From Burhinus oedicnemus (taxonomy: Eukaryota > Chordata > Aves > Charadriiformes > Burhinidae): a stretch of 64,000 nucleotides of DNA. Shown piece by piece: positions 36,501 through 47,470 of this stretch. Position 1 is the first letter of the stretch, and every line of letters starts with the position of its first letter. The position numbers and the translations under genes were made by a program. The notes under the pieces were generated by a model. The model was not told the DNA's origin. It saw nothing but the letters and a program-made list of their open reading frames with translations, and searched no databases. The stretch covers positions 1,771,969-1,835,968 of the forward strand of contig VFFE01007186.1 in the NCBI GenBank assembly GCA_008921705.1, given 5' to 3'.

Positions 36501-38321
36501 CACCTAGAAAGACATTTCAAAACAGTTTGAGAATATCTCTGTATGTTTAGGAGCAAAGTTCCTCTGAATTTTGGGTATCTAGGCACTTAACTATTTTATC
36601 ACAAATCAGGCTGACCATGGCATTCTAGCTGACGTCTATTTTATTTCAAGGATGGGAAAAAAAGAGGAACAGATTTCTTTTTGCACTTATCTCAAAGGTA
36701 GGCCAGACAAGCCGAGATGCACGTGCTATTCATTCGGGACTTGTTTAGCTAGAAGACATTCTTCTTCCTTTTTATGAGAGCATTTGACAAAGTTTTATGG
36801 CTCTCTACACTGCAATTGTCTCAATGCAGAGTGGTAAGTGACAATGACTAAGTGATACAAATTAGTCACATTGAGAGGTACTGGAAATTTTTACAGGTAC
36901 AACTCCTGGAACCACTAGTCCTATCCAGCCTCTGTCACCTTCTAAAACCTATCTGCATCCTGATACATGCTGAACTCCAGTGAACCTGCCCCCCCTTGAT
37001 CTGATTGGTTTTATGGAAACTCAAAAATGTAACTGTTTTTCTGGTTTATGTGCTTCCAATGTGTCAGGGATAGGATATGATCTGCTAGACTTTGCTCCCC
37101 AAATCTGTGTAAGATTTATTATGTGCTCAAGAAGGATTAGGCCTCAATACAGAGTATACAGTATTTGTTTCAAATATACCAGGAAATACCTGGGATAGCA
37201 GATCATTTCTGTTTAATTAACATAATTTGACACAATTTTAGGTATAAATAGTTCATAAGTTCCCAGTAGTAGAAGTGTCAAAAAATGTGTTAACTCCATC
37301 TGCTGGTATTCTATAGCCTCTTAAATCTAATGTGGCACATGAAAAACAAGGAGACACATTCAGGTTACCTAGAGAGCTTACAAAAGACAGGTTTGTGCAA
37401 TCTAGGCTGTCAGCAAAATAAGGATAGAAAGAGACATTCTTCTTTCTAAACTAAGCACACAGTGAACAGTCAAAATCCACACTATCACTTTTTAGTACAC
37501 TTTTTCTTTTTAGTACCAGTACTCTGCTTTTAAGTCTAGAATCACTAGACTTAATTAGCAGAACTACAAGTTGCTTTTTTTGGATATTCATTGTCACGGA
37601 GTGTAAATACCTACCATCTAAATGCAGCTTGGATCACTTACATGCATGCAGCAATCTGGAATACAGACAAACCCGCAAGCAGTGCTTTCAAAAAAAACCC
37701 CAACCACATACCAAAACTCAGTCTCAGGAAGGATACTAAATCCTGGCAATAATATCTGAATATCAAAACTTAAGATAAGGACAAACTCTTTAATCTGCCA
37801 GAGTTTTTATTTCTATAGTGTAATAAATATGAGTACTAATAACAATATGCATGTCTTCAAATATAAATAGATTATTTTTTCATTTTAACAAAAAAAAAAA
37901 AATTGTAAGAGGACATATAACATGCCAACCAATGATTCTTGTAATAGATGCACTGTAACTAGAAACTATCAAATACATCTTTTGCCCATTTTTTGATTGA
38001 TCTGGTTTTAGGCATTCTCTTTTCTTTTTCCTATTGACTGACCATTAATACTTCTATGACAACATTAAACCTTAGTTTCTCAGTCACATGGGGAACAAGT
38101 ACAGGAATGAATTTTAGATCTACATATGCAAATAGATTTTCTGAAACTCCTGTGAATTTTTCGAAAACTGGGGGAGAGGGAGGGAAGAGCTATGAAATGT
38201 ATTGAGTAAAGTTATATATTGTAAAATGTATAAAGTAACAAACATTCAGCTGAGATTGTCAGCCCCTTACATAAAAGCATTTTTAAAAGGCAAGGGAATA
38301 AAAAACTAAGAAAAAATAAGG
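33541..38321. other. Unique AT-rich region, no gene seen
   Basis: There are 4.8 kb without recognised young repeats or genes. Poly(A/T) runs lie at 33736-33770, 34330-34346, 34383-34391 and 37891-37903. Short texts at about 35640 and 36566 contain GGCACCCAAAT- and TAGGCACTTAA-like words, discussed in the findings. Confidence 0.5.
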
Positions 38322-38575
38322 AATCATAAAATCATAGACTCACAGAATTGCCAAGGTTGCAAGAGACTTTTAACATCATTTACTCCAACCATAAACCTAA
38401 CACTGCCAAAACCACCACTAAACCATGTCCCTCAGCACCATGTCTACCTGTCTTTTAAATACCTCCAGGGATGGCAATTCCACCACTTCCCTGGGCAGCC
38501 TGTTCCAATGTTTGATGACCCTTTTGGTGAAGAAATTTTTCCTAATATCCAATCTAAACCTTCCTTGGTGCAAAT
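38322..38575 (-). mobile_element. CR1 LINE, extreme 3' end only
   Basis: About 250 bp match the last part of CR1 on the minus strand: a tail near 38325-38345 (AATCATAAAATCATAGACTC), then the complement of the conserved text coding for the NRLPREVV and FFTKRVIKH segments at about 38470-38545. It is severely 5'-truncated. Its 3' UTR differs from the other copies. Confidence 0.9.
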
Positions 38576-39305
38576 CTCAGGTTTAACATAAATAGTCAAA
38601 AAAGGCGCTAAGAGAATTTGGAAAAATAAGAGGAGAATAATAGAGGAAATAGATAAGATTAAAACATTAGAATTAAACCCTATTCATGAACACAGAAAAG
38701 GAGGATATGTTATAGTGTAATAATCCCATTTATATTCCCTAATTTGATAGTCATGCAAAAAAAAAAAAACCCAGACAAAGAAAAAGCCCCACGCCACCAC
38801 CGAAAAAACCAAAACAACCAGGCTTTATTGTCACATCTGACACTTTCACTGTCTCCTGAAATGCCAGCAGTCTGCTGGACCTTCACCTTTTTATCATGTG
38901 AAATGAATAAAACAGACCAACAACGGAGAAGAACCCAGATGACAATGCTGTCACCAACAGTTTCAGCCAAGACATAAACAACAGTCCAGGTGAGACTCAG
39001 AGCCATGAAATGTAAATGTTTAAAGTAGAGTTGCCTACGCATGAGGTACGTATCTAAGCTCCCATCAAAGGCAACAGAGATGAGGTGAAAAGAGTTAGTG
39101 GAGACTAGTGAGCTGTTTAACTTACCCTAAAGTAAACAATAACATTTCACCACCTTACAAGTTCTCCAGGTTTCACTGACTAGACTTCTATCCACTACCT
39201 CTCTTCACAAAAGCAAGCTTGGACATTTAGATAATGGGTAGATCACTGGAGATACCTAATGGAAGCATAAGCTGTATCCTTAAATGCAGTATTGACTGTG
39301 GCCAA
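38576..39305. other. Unique sequence, no gene seen
   Basis: Nothing is recognised apart from an A run at 38757-38769. A 110-codon minus-strand frame at 39042-38710 has no known motif and overlaps the A run, so it is probably chance. Confidence 0.5.
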
Positions 39306-40011
39306 TGTCCTGGTTTGAGGTAAAACAGGACCAATTTTGTTCAGCAACATTACTTTTGAGCTAGGCCTCTTCTAACTGCTGAAATTAACAGCATGTTGTG
39401 CAGAAAACTGTTCGCTCTCAGAGGGGTAAGACCCCTGTTTAGAGTTGATGCCAAGGAATGATGTGCAGAGGGGCTCTTGCTTATACTTATTGCTAGAACA
39501 CCCAAAGGCAGCCAACTTTGTTATTTGCCCCACTGGACAGTTGGAAGCGGAAAAGCGTAGAGGGGTCACCCCTGCGGGGAGGAGCGGACAGGAGAGGTGA
39601 CCCAAAACTGACCCACAGGGTATTCCATGCCATCTGCCTCAGGCTCAGTATAAAAGCTGAGGGATCAAAGGGTCAGCCCTTCTTTCTTCAATGGCTGGCG
39701 TCCTGGGAGGACTCTGTCCCTGCGTCTGCCTTTGATCCCGATCCTGAATCCAGATCCGGAATCCAGTTCCTGTCTGTCACTGAGACCGGTCTGGGACTTC
39801 CCCAGCACCTGCTGGTGACGTGATTGTCATCCTGGGAGCCTGATACGGTTTTTTATATATTTCATTATTTTCTTTTTATTCTATTATTAATATTTCATTA
39901 ATGTAGTTCCATTTTTTCTTAACTCATAAGTCTTTTTGTCTCTCCTTGAAGAGAGGTGGGGGAGAGCATCTGTCGTTTGCTTTGGTGGCCAATCCAGCGT
40001 AAACCACCACA
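39306..40011 (+). mobile_element. ERV 5' LTR, 706 bp
   Basis: The sequence starts TGTCCTGGTTTGAGG and ends AACCACCACA (TG...CA). It is followed 7 bp later by a primer binding site of the tRNA-Lys type, which fixes it as a 5' LTR on the plus strand. A TATAAAA box lies at 39649-39655. The region after TATA is GC-richer, then T-rich near 39845-39935. The start TGTCCTGGTT is shared with the small LTR at 41737. No matching 3' LTR is in the window and no target-site duplication can be tested. A Lys primer fits an ERV2/ERVK (beta-like) group in family terms; that class is inferred. Confidence 0.85.
39649..39655 (+). promoter_or_regulatory. LTR TATA box (TATAAAA)
   Basis: A TATAAAA motif lies about 345 bp into the LTR, where a U3 promoter is expected. 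Confidence 0.55.
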
Positions 40012-40018
40012 GATATAT

Positions 40019-40041
40019 TGGCGCCCAACACGGGGCTCGAG
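40019..40041 (+). other. Retroviral primer binding site, tRNA-Lys type
   Basis: TGGCGCCCAACACGGGGC and the five bases after it match the complement of the tRNA-Lys(CUU) 3' end at about 20 of 23 positions. The site would prime minus-strand DNA synthesis. It lies 7 bp after the LTR end. Confidence 0.85.
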
Positions 40042-40562
40042 CATGGCTCGACCAGGGCTCTGAGCGATTGCCTGAAAAGTTTGAATTCCAGATTGCTCAG
40101 AGATTAAAACAGACAGCTCACGTCATATTGTTCTTAAGCGAAATGTTGTCTCTTTAGAGAGCTTTGTTTGAAGTTAATTGATGAAACTCTGCTTAACCTG
40201 CCCAATGTGTTGCATGGTTTATTTTCTCTTTGTGTTTGTAAGCCATGGTTTTAACGTGTTGTTTTGGTGTGGTTCAGAATTCAGATGTATAGTATGATTA
40301 CTTGGATTACAGTTCTTCTGGCATACCTCGGGCATCACGTGATGGATTGTTACTAATTACACTTTCAGTTCTACCTGGGGAAGGTTTACTTTGGCCTCTG
40401 ATGCTTATGCCAAAGTGACACCATCAGAGCTAAGGGATGGAAACATTTTGGGCTGTTTTGATAAAGATTGTTACTTTCTTGAGATCATGATTTTGTTTCT
40501 GGTTTTCCTGAATGTGTTGAGGGGTGTTTTTTTATGAAACATCAGTGCACAGCTAGCTGTAG
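40042..40562 (+). mobile_element. ERV leader and degraded internal start
   Basis: This follows the primer site directly and so should be the retroviral leader and the start of gag. I see no long open frame and no recognisable gag motif. The text is T-rich. Assignment rests on position only. Confidence 0.5.
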
Positions 40563-40880
40563 TGTAACATATGCTGCTGCCACTCAAATCCCAGAAGCCA
40601 CTTCCTGCCTGTACTGGCACCAGCCACCCTTCCACCTACAGTGGTAAAAGCCACTCCACAGCCCGCATCAGCAGAAGCCACTCCCCCACCGCCTGTACTG
40701 GCACAAGCCACCCCCCTACCTGTAGCAGTAACAGCCGTACAGCTGTCTGTCCTAGTGGAAGCCATGCCACCACCACCGATACTGGCCCCAGCCACCCCTC
40801 CATCTGTCATTCGCCTCAGTGGCCAATCCAGCCCAAGCCATGACAGTCATGCTACTGCCTTTTTCCTCCTATCTTTTTAA
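40563..40880 (+). pseudogene. Pro/Ala-rich repeat coding remnant in the ERV
   Basis: A frame without an ATG is open from 40563 to 40880 and holds a proline, alanine, threonine and valine-rich text such as EATPPPPVLAQATPLP and EAMPPPPILAPATPPS. The DNA under it is a three-unit imperfect repeat starting at 40594, 40674 and 40758 (spacings 80 and 84 bp). The 80-bp spacing puts unit 1 in another frame, so one indel has broken it. By position, after the Lys primer site and leader, it could be a linker region of gag, but no matrix, capsid or zinc-knuckle motif is visible, so the function is not assigned. It is defective as it stands. Confidence 0.45.
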
Positions 40881-41258
40881 CTTGACCATATTATTTTTTC
40901 GATTGCCTTTTTCTCACATTTTGTTGTCTGTTGAAAAAAAGAAAACTGGCTTTATTAAGCAAATCAGATTTTGCAACACTTGTCTGTGTACCTGTGAGCT
41001 AAACTGCAGCAAAGATTAGTGTCTTAAACAGGTGTGGCTACCGGAACTCCTCCAGATCCAAATGTCTGTCAAGATGATGTACCAATACCATCCTGCAGGG
41101 AAGCTGTTAGCAGGATACAGCATTGAAACAGAAGGTAACTTCTTTCTTTCAACTTTTTTCACTTCATTCTTTCGTGTGCATTTCTTTTATTTCATTGTCA
41201 AGGAAAAAGCAAAAGAACAAAACTGCCACAAACTTTTGGTAATCTTAGTAGTCTTAGA
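40881..41258. other. Unassigned sequence between ERV remnant and CR1
   Basis: About 380 bp, T-rich, with no recognised motif and no polypurine tract or 3' LTR. It may be ERV interior or host DNA. The element's 3' side is missing. Confidence 0.4.
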
Positions 41259-41302
41259 TAAATAGAATGGAATGGAATGGAATGGAATAGAATAGAATAG
41301 AA
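41259..41302. repeat. (GGAAT/AGAAT)n microsatellite at a CR1 3' end
   Basis: About eight 5-bp units, first GGAAT then AGAAT type, abut the 3' end of the minus-strand CR1. The sister copy at 2893 has a different pentamer at the same place. Confidence 0.92.
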
Positions 41303-41736
41303 TACTTCAGTTCGAAGGGACCTACAATGGTCACCTAGTCCAACTGCCTGACCAAAAGTTAAAGCAAGTTGTTAAGGGCATTGTCCAAATGTCTTGTTAA
41401 CACTGACAGGCTTGGGGCATCGACCACCTCCCTAGGAAGCCTCTTCCAGTGTTTGATCACCCTCGCAGTAAAGAGATATTTCCTTATATCTAGTCTGAAC
41501 CTGATGCAGCTTTGAACCATTCCCACGTGTCCTACCCCTGGATCCCAGGGAGAAGAGATCAGCACCTCCCTCTCCACTTCCCCGCCTCAGGAAGCTGTAG
41601 AGACTGTTGAGGTCACTCCTCAGCCTCCTTTTCTCCAAACTAGACAAGCCCAAAGTCCTTAGCCGCTCCTCATAAGACACTCGTTCCAGCCCTTTCACCA
41701 GCTTTGTTGCCCTCTTCTGGACGTATTCAAGTACTT
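41303..41736 (-). mobile_element. CR1 LINE, 3' part, split by an LTR
   Basis: The minus-strand CR1 tail is about 95% identical by eye to 2893-3340. Frames at 41698-41432 and 41577-41359 carry GLERVSYEERLRTLGLSSLE and HWKRLPREVVDAP. The element is broken at the ACTT target site (41733-41736) and continues at 42065. Confidence 0.95.
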
Positions 41737-42064
41737 TGTCCTGGTTCCAACAGGGATAGGGTTAATTTTCTGGCCCGGGACACAGGTATTCTATACCACG
41801 TGACGCCACGCGGAAGTCGCGGCTTGGGAGCGGGCTGGGACTGCCCGGGTCTGGTCGGGGAGCGCTGGTACAGTAACCCTGTGTGTACATTCCTCCATCA
41901 CTGTTATTGTTGTTGTTGTTTTCCTCTTTCCTTTGCTGTTGTGTTAAACTGACTTTATCTCAACCCACGAGTTTTGCCTTTTTCTTCCGATTTTCCCCCA
42001 CTGCCGTGGGGGTTGAGCGAGCGTCGCGTGGTACTTTGTTGCCGGCTGAGGCCAAACCACGACA
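41737..42064 (+). mobile_element. Solo LTR, 328 bp, nested in a CR1
   Basis: This segment is absent from the sister CR1 at 2893-3712, which reads uninterrupted across the site. It starts TGTCCTGGTTCC and ends CCACGACA, with a 4-bp target-site duplication ACTT (41733-41736 and 42065-42068). The start and the end (TTGCCGGCTGAGG, then AAACCACGACA) are of the kind I know from common avian ERV LTRs; the family name is not assigned. It is GC-rich in its 5' half, holding CACGTGACGCCACG at 41797 and CGGAAGT at 41811, and carries no clear TATA or AATAAA. It reads on the plus strand by likeness to the LTR at 39306. Confidence 0.93.
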
Positions 42065-42838
42065 ACTTTAACATTCTTCTTAAATTGTGGGGCCCAGGAC
42101 TGCACACAGTACTCCAGGTGAGGCTGCAGCAATGCTGAAGACAGTGGGATAATCGCCTCTTCTGACTGGCTGGTTATACTGTGTTCGATCCACCCCAGGA
42201 TGCAGTTTGCCCTCTTGGCTGCCAGGGCACACTGCTGACTCCTACTGAGCCTGCTGTTGACCAGCACCCCCAGATCCCTTTCTGCAGGGCTGCTCTCCAG
42301 CCTCTCCTCTCCCAGTTTATACTTGTGCCTGGCATTACTCCATACTAGATGCAGAATCCAGCATTTTGACTTGCTGTTTCATCCCATTAATCATAACCCA
42401 AATGCTCAAATCTGTCTAGATCGTTCTGTAAGGCCTCCTGTCCCTCAAAAGAGACAACAGCACCTCCCAGTTTGGTATCATCAGCAAACTTGCTAATGCA
42501 TCCAGATTTTTGATAAATATATTGAACAGAACTGGTCCTAGAATTAAACCCTGAGGAACGCCTCTGTTGACTGGTCACCAGCCAGATGTAGCCCCATTCA
42601 CTACAATCCTTTGAGCTCTGCCCTTCAGCCAGTTCTTCACGCAGTGCACCGTGAACCCTCTCATCCCACAGCTGGACAACTTGTCCAGAAGAATGCTGCG
42701 AGGGACAGTATCAAAAGCCTTACCAAAATACAGAAAAACTACATCCATCAGCTTCCCTTCATCCTCTAAGTGGGTGACCCTATACTCGAAGGATATCAAA
42801 TTAGTTAAACAAGACTCTTCCTTTGTGAAACTGTGTTA
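42065..42838 (-). mobile_element. CR1 LINE, 5' part of the split element
   Basis: This continues 41303-41736 and reaches further 5' than its sister, into the reverse-transcriptase fingers and palm. Frames at 42799-42575 and 42578-42387 include VFLYFGKAFDTVPRSILLDK, KNWLKGRAQRIVVNGA and a kept FADDTKLGG catalytic box, in shifted frames. From about 42340 upstream the match to the 2893 copy falls sharply. The 5' end is near 42838, in text coding for SCLTNLISFEYRV. Confidence 0.94.
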
Positions 42839-43965
42839 ACTGTGCCTGTTCATTTTGAATATATGTTCATTCTGAATATAACAAGGCAAGAAGATAGGGT
42901 TGTTGAACTGAAACCCGCTTTTTTTTCATTTTTAATTATTTTTGTTTGCTTTTTCTTCTTTTTTTGTGTCTTCCAGTAAAAGTGTAATAATGTTTCAAGA
43001 CATTAACTTACCACGAGCATTTGCAGTCTACACCAAACCTCAGTATACAACTACTTAACATCAGTGACACGGTCATAATAATATATATTTGGTGCTTGGG
43101 ATATTATAGTAAAACTAATGCCCAAAATCAACTATATATCACTGCCAAAGTATGAGGTAACATATATTGTGTTTTACTATAGTAATAACCAATATATAAT
43201 AAATATGAGGGTCCAAAGCACTAGTGAAAATGTTCTAACTAAATTAGAACTCAAGAAATTTTAATGGCACTTACTCCTCCATAAACAGAGGAGAAAACCA
43301 GTGCAGTCAGAACCTAATTTTGTGAGGATCAGACCATGTTTCCTTCAGAATTTCTCAGTATCCACCAGTGGGCAGCCACTGAGCATCACTGAAGTGCATG
43401 TTTTGTATGGTTTCAATCCCATGTCAAAAATGGTAGGTAACATAGGCAACCAGCGGGTGCAGCAGTTTGTGCAGCAGTTTCTGGGCACATCTTCGGGATC
43501 TTTTGGGAATATGTTTTGGGACCACCAGAATCCTGGAGGAACCTCAGAAAAGGATAGCTGTAGCAGGCTGAGACTTCTAGCAAACTCGAGTTGCTCTTAA
43601 AGTGCTGTCAGCTGCTCTTGATCTTTTTTTCCCACCTGACTCCTGACTAAGCAGGGTCAAGCATCTCTTCAGCAGATGCTAGGCAGAGGCCTAGAGCACA
43701 GCAGAGAAACACCTGGTCAGTGCCCTGGTAGCAGATGATGAGCTGTGAGCTGCATACAATGAGGAACCAGAGCTGGCTGAGCCCGAGCCACACGGCAGCT
43801 CCAGGGCAAAGAAGCAAAGCATGCAGTGGGTAACTGTTGTGGGAGATGGAGGCCCCACTCTGCCATCCTGCCTTGTTGTCTAACATGGCCAGGGGCTTGA
43901 ATTAAGGATGTTGTGGAGACACTTCTCAAGATTGTCCACCTCTTGAACTATTGCTGTTGTTATGC
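42839..43965. other. Unassigned, partly GC-richer sequence
   Basis: No gene is recognised. At 43300-43930 base composition is more GC-rich than the surroundings. Two overlapping frames (43301-43600 plus strand and 43886-43647 minus strand) have no known motif. It could be an old repeat I do not recognise. Confidence 0.4.
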
Positions 43966-44762
43966 TAGAGGGGACGCTATCCAGAGGGACCTTGACAGGC
44001 TTCAGGAGTGGGCCCATGGGAACCTAATGAAGTTCAACATGGCCAAGTGCAAGGTCCTGCATCTGGGTAAGGGCAATCCCCAATATCAATAAAGACTGGG
44101 GGATGAATGGATTGAGAGCAAACCTGTGGAGAAGGACTTGGGGGTACTGGTGGATGAAAAATTGGACATGAGCCAGCATAAATGGAAGTGTGGCCAGCAC
44201 GTCAAGGGAGGTGATTCTGCCCCTCTACTTCACTCTCATGAGAACCCATCTGGAGTGCTGCATCCAGCTCTGGGGTCCCCAGTACAAGAAAGACATGGAC
44301 CTTTTGGAGCAGGTCCACAGGAGGACATGGAAATGGTTAGAGGGCTGGAACACCTCTCCTATGAAGAAGGGGTGAGGGAGTTGGGGGTTGTTCAGCCTGG
44401 AGAAGAGAAGGCAATAGAGAGACCTTATTGCTGTCTTTCAATGTATAAAGAGGGTTATGAGAAAGATGGAGAAAGACTTACCAAGCCCATAGTGAAAGGA
44501 CAAGTGTTAAGAGTTTTAAACTGAAAGAGGGTAGGTTTAAATTTGACATGAGGAAGAAACTTTTTATGATGAGGATGGTGAGACACTGGAACAGGTTGCC
44601 CAGAGAATTTGTGGATACCCCATCACTGGAAGTGTTCAAGGTCATGTTGGATGGGACTTTGAGTACCCTGATCCAGTTAAAGATGTTCCTTCCCATGGGA
44701 GGGGGATTGGAACTAGATGGTCTTTGAAGGCCCCTTCCCACCCAAATCATTCTATGATTCTA
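43966..44762 (+). mobile_element. CR1 LINE, 5'-truncated, internally deleted
   Basis: A plus-strand CR1 from the text coding for [19 protein letters not shown] to the tail TTCTATGATTCTAC at 44762. A deletion at about 44177 joins the MSQ(Q) segment directly to the SVAS segment, so about 50 bp of the usual CR1 text is missing. Several frames (44126-44524 and 44190-44375) show the broken ORF2. It groups by its 3' end with the copies at 4120, 32867 and 58072. Confidence 0.95.
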
Positions 44763-44924
44763 CTATCCCCTGCTGCTCTTCTGTATGCGCACCAACAATA
44801 CTGTCACAGGAGACCAGGATTGTATTAAGTGTGGCAACATGGTCCTGGGGGTGAGGGTCAAGCGCATGGGAAATCAAATGGTTTTATCCTCAATCCTACT
44901 GGTTATTGTCACCTCAGTACTTAG

Positions 44925-45080
44925 AAAAGTGGTGGAGTAAATAATCCTGGAAACCATTTCCAAACTTTTTGAGGACAAGAATTTGATTAGGGGTGATCGT
45001 CATGGATTTATGAAGGAGGAATCATGCCTGGTCAACCTCAAAGCCACCTGTGACAAAATAACTACATGTCTGGGTGTTAG
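44925..45080 (+). mobile_element. CR1 LINE fragment, fingers region
   Basis: A short plus-strand piece reads like the CR1 reverse-transcriptase region before the palm: KVVE, an in-frame stop, then RGDRHGFMKEESCLVNLKA. It corresponds to text that should lie 5' of the element at 43966, yet it lies 3' of that element, so it is a separate insertion or a rearranged piece. It has no CR1 tail. Confidence 0.75.
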
Positions 45081-47299
45081 TTAATGTTATCAACACATCT
45101 TGTAGTTAGAGAAACTTTTTTCACAGATATGTTTATGCACCACAAAAAAAAAAAAAGGCTTAAAAATGCCTTGTGCTGCACTTCTTATTGTTTTGAATAA
45201 TGAGAAATTGCATGCAATACAGTGTGAGGAAACAATGGGAGAAAACAAACAATGTAATCCATATTGTCACTTTGCTGTGCAATAAAGGAGAGGAAATTCC
45301 TTCCTTACCACATTTGATGCTACTCTTTGTAATCCAAACACATCCTTGTACAACGTACTGTCATCTTTATTTTGCATCTGTGGCAACATCTGAGTCACTT
45401 CTGTCCTTTTCCCTGAGGAAAAAGAAACAGAGAAGCAAATAGTTATAAAGAAGAATGAAAAGAACAGTATAAAGAAAAGTGAACATTTTATAAAGGGAAA
45501 ATAAACAGGAGACTGTCTGAGAACACTCAAGTTAGCATCACACACTAGGAACAACCTCTCTTACATTAGCACTGTGTTTCTGAAGGGCACCACAGGGCAA
45601 GGATGAGCTGTTCTTATTAGGACTAGCTTTAATAAGACATCATTACTCTTATTCCAATATTTCACCCAAGAGGCAAGGTTAAAACCCCTAGAGTGGGCTT
45701 TGCAAAAATGCTGTTGAAGAATGATTGTTAAATCAAGTGCTGATAGAAAATGGAGGAGGCTTAAGAGGAAGCTGAATGACATAAGAAAAAAAACTTTTCA
45801 GTAGGGTACAGAGGATCAAGAAAATAGTAATTGAATCATAGGTATTGCCTGACCAGGATTAATTTGTTGAGTTCAAAAGCAGAGAGAAGTTGATTAAGGG
45901 TTCAATTTTTCTCTGTCCATTTTCTCTTACAGCTTTTGTGATGTTATCATTCTTGGTAAAAAGTAAGACTAATATTGAATTTTCACTAATATTATTACTG
46001 TTATTGATTTTGTATTCATTTCCAAATATTTCTTTTATTATAGCAAGCCCTACTGAGTTTTGTGGTGCTTTTTTTCTAGAGATTTACAGTTTAGCATAAG
46101 TAAAATACAAAGTTAAATAGATATTTTATATATATTTACAGGCGGTAATGAAAATTACATGTACAAACACAAACAGACACAAGGTTTGGAAGATTTTTTA
46201 ATGATTTTGTAATTTAAATGAGTTCTTTACGGCACTAAAAAAAAACCCAAAATGTTTAAATAAATAAATAAATAAATATGCAAGCAAGTTGTCAAAACAC
46301 AAGACCTCTTAGTCTTTCAGATCTGGTAAAGGAACTTTCTTAATGCAAGGCACGATCCAAACATTCTTTTCATTACTGAACTTTGATTCATATGCTTAAT
46401 GCTATCCTTACAATACTTTCAAACCTGTATGGGTAGTTTAAATTACTTCAATGTTTAAATGAGTCCCTCTGCATTGTACTATGGAGAGATGAAATTTAAA
46501 TTTCCTGTTCACTAAATAAAATCAGTACTGCTTGAAAAATGGTAGCATAACAGTATTTAAAATACAGCTATGCACAGTCAGTTTTCTGTTACATATCTGA
46601 GTCTAAAAACTGTAAAGAAGTTACTAAATATTCTTAACTAAACAGCTTTGAAAAATAAGGTATCAATTACATAATATTTTACTGAGTTATGAAAACACGG
46701 AGTGACTATTATATAATGCACTGTTATTTAATTATACAATGGTTGTGTATATAAATATATGGAGATATAAATATATGGATATATATATATATCTTGTATA
46801 ATCTTTAACTAGTGGGAGATCTTTCATCTGAAAATGGAAAAATCCATCAATAGCTAATATTGGGAGATGATTCAAATTCATTCTGTATTTTATTCCTTCT
46901 TTGGTACTGGAAGAATTAATGTGGTGTCATTCCATAAAGAAAGATAATTTACAGATATCAAAAATGGCACCTATATTTCAGTACACAACCATGGGTTTTC
47001 TCAAAGATTTGCTCACTAATAAATAATCATGATTTTTGACTATGTAGTTTTTAAATGTAGGAAGAGCAAAAACTCAAATATATGTTCAACCAGTCATTAA
47101 AAAATACCTTATGATTATTTTTGTTATTATTACTTACAATTTGTGTGAACAGGTTTATAGGCACCATCAAAAAACACCATAAATAACTGTTCCTATTTCA
47201 TGATGTTAGGTAGCTAGAGAAATCAAACAGAATTCACAAAAAACCTCTTCTAAATCTGTAACCTATAATATAGTAGACTGAGGACTAAGTCTTTACTGT
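45081..47299. other. Unique AT-rich sequence with simple repeats
   Basis: No gene is seen. It contains an A run at 45144-45156, an (AAAT)n run at 46256-46278, and an AT-rich block at 46749-46795 with two copies of a 16-bp ATATAAATATATGGA-type word followed by a short TA run. Confidence 0.6.
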
Positions 47300-47470
47300 T
47301 TTGGAGATTTCTTGTGTCACTTGGGGTAATTTACTTCTGCCTTTCATCCTTGCAGTAAAATGGCAGTGAAAGCACTGGTGTCTTTCACAGAATTTTGTTG
47401 AGGAGAAAAGTTTTAATCATTGCAAGGTATTCAATATGGTAATAGGGACCATGCAAAGGAAGTATTGCTA
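47300..47470 (+). mobile_element. MIR-like SINE relic
   Basis: The text follows the core and 3' part of MIR in order: GTCACTTGGGGTAATTTACT (like GTGACCTTGGGCAAGTTACT), then a C/T-rich piece, GTAAAATGGCAG, and TTTTGTTGAGGAGAAAAGTT (like GTTGTGAGGATTAAATG). It is strongly diverged, as expected for an element older than the bird lineage. The alignment is by memory of the family. Confidence 0.4.

Noticed and set aside
38710..39042. 110-codon minus-strand frame with hydrophobic stretches
   Set aside because: It overlaps an A run, has no known domain and is of a length expected by chance.
39518..39823. 101-codon plus-strand open frame
   Set aside because: It lies wholly inside the LTR at 39306-40011 and spans the promoter and transcript start, so it is a chance frame.
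43301..43929. Frames in a GC-richer block that might be an exon
   Set aside because: No recognisable domain or clear splice structure; it could equally be an old repeat.
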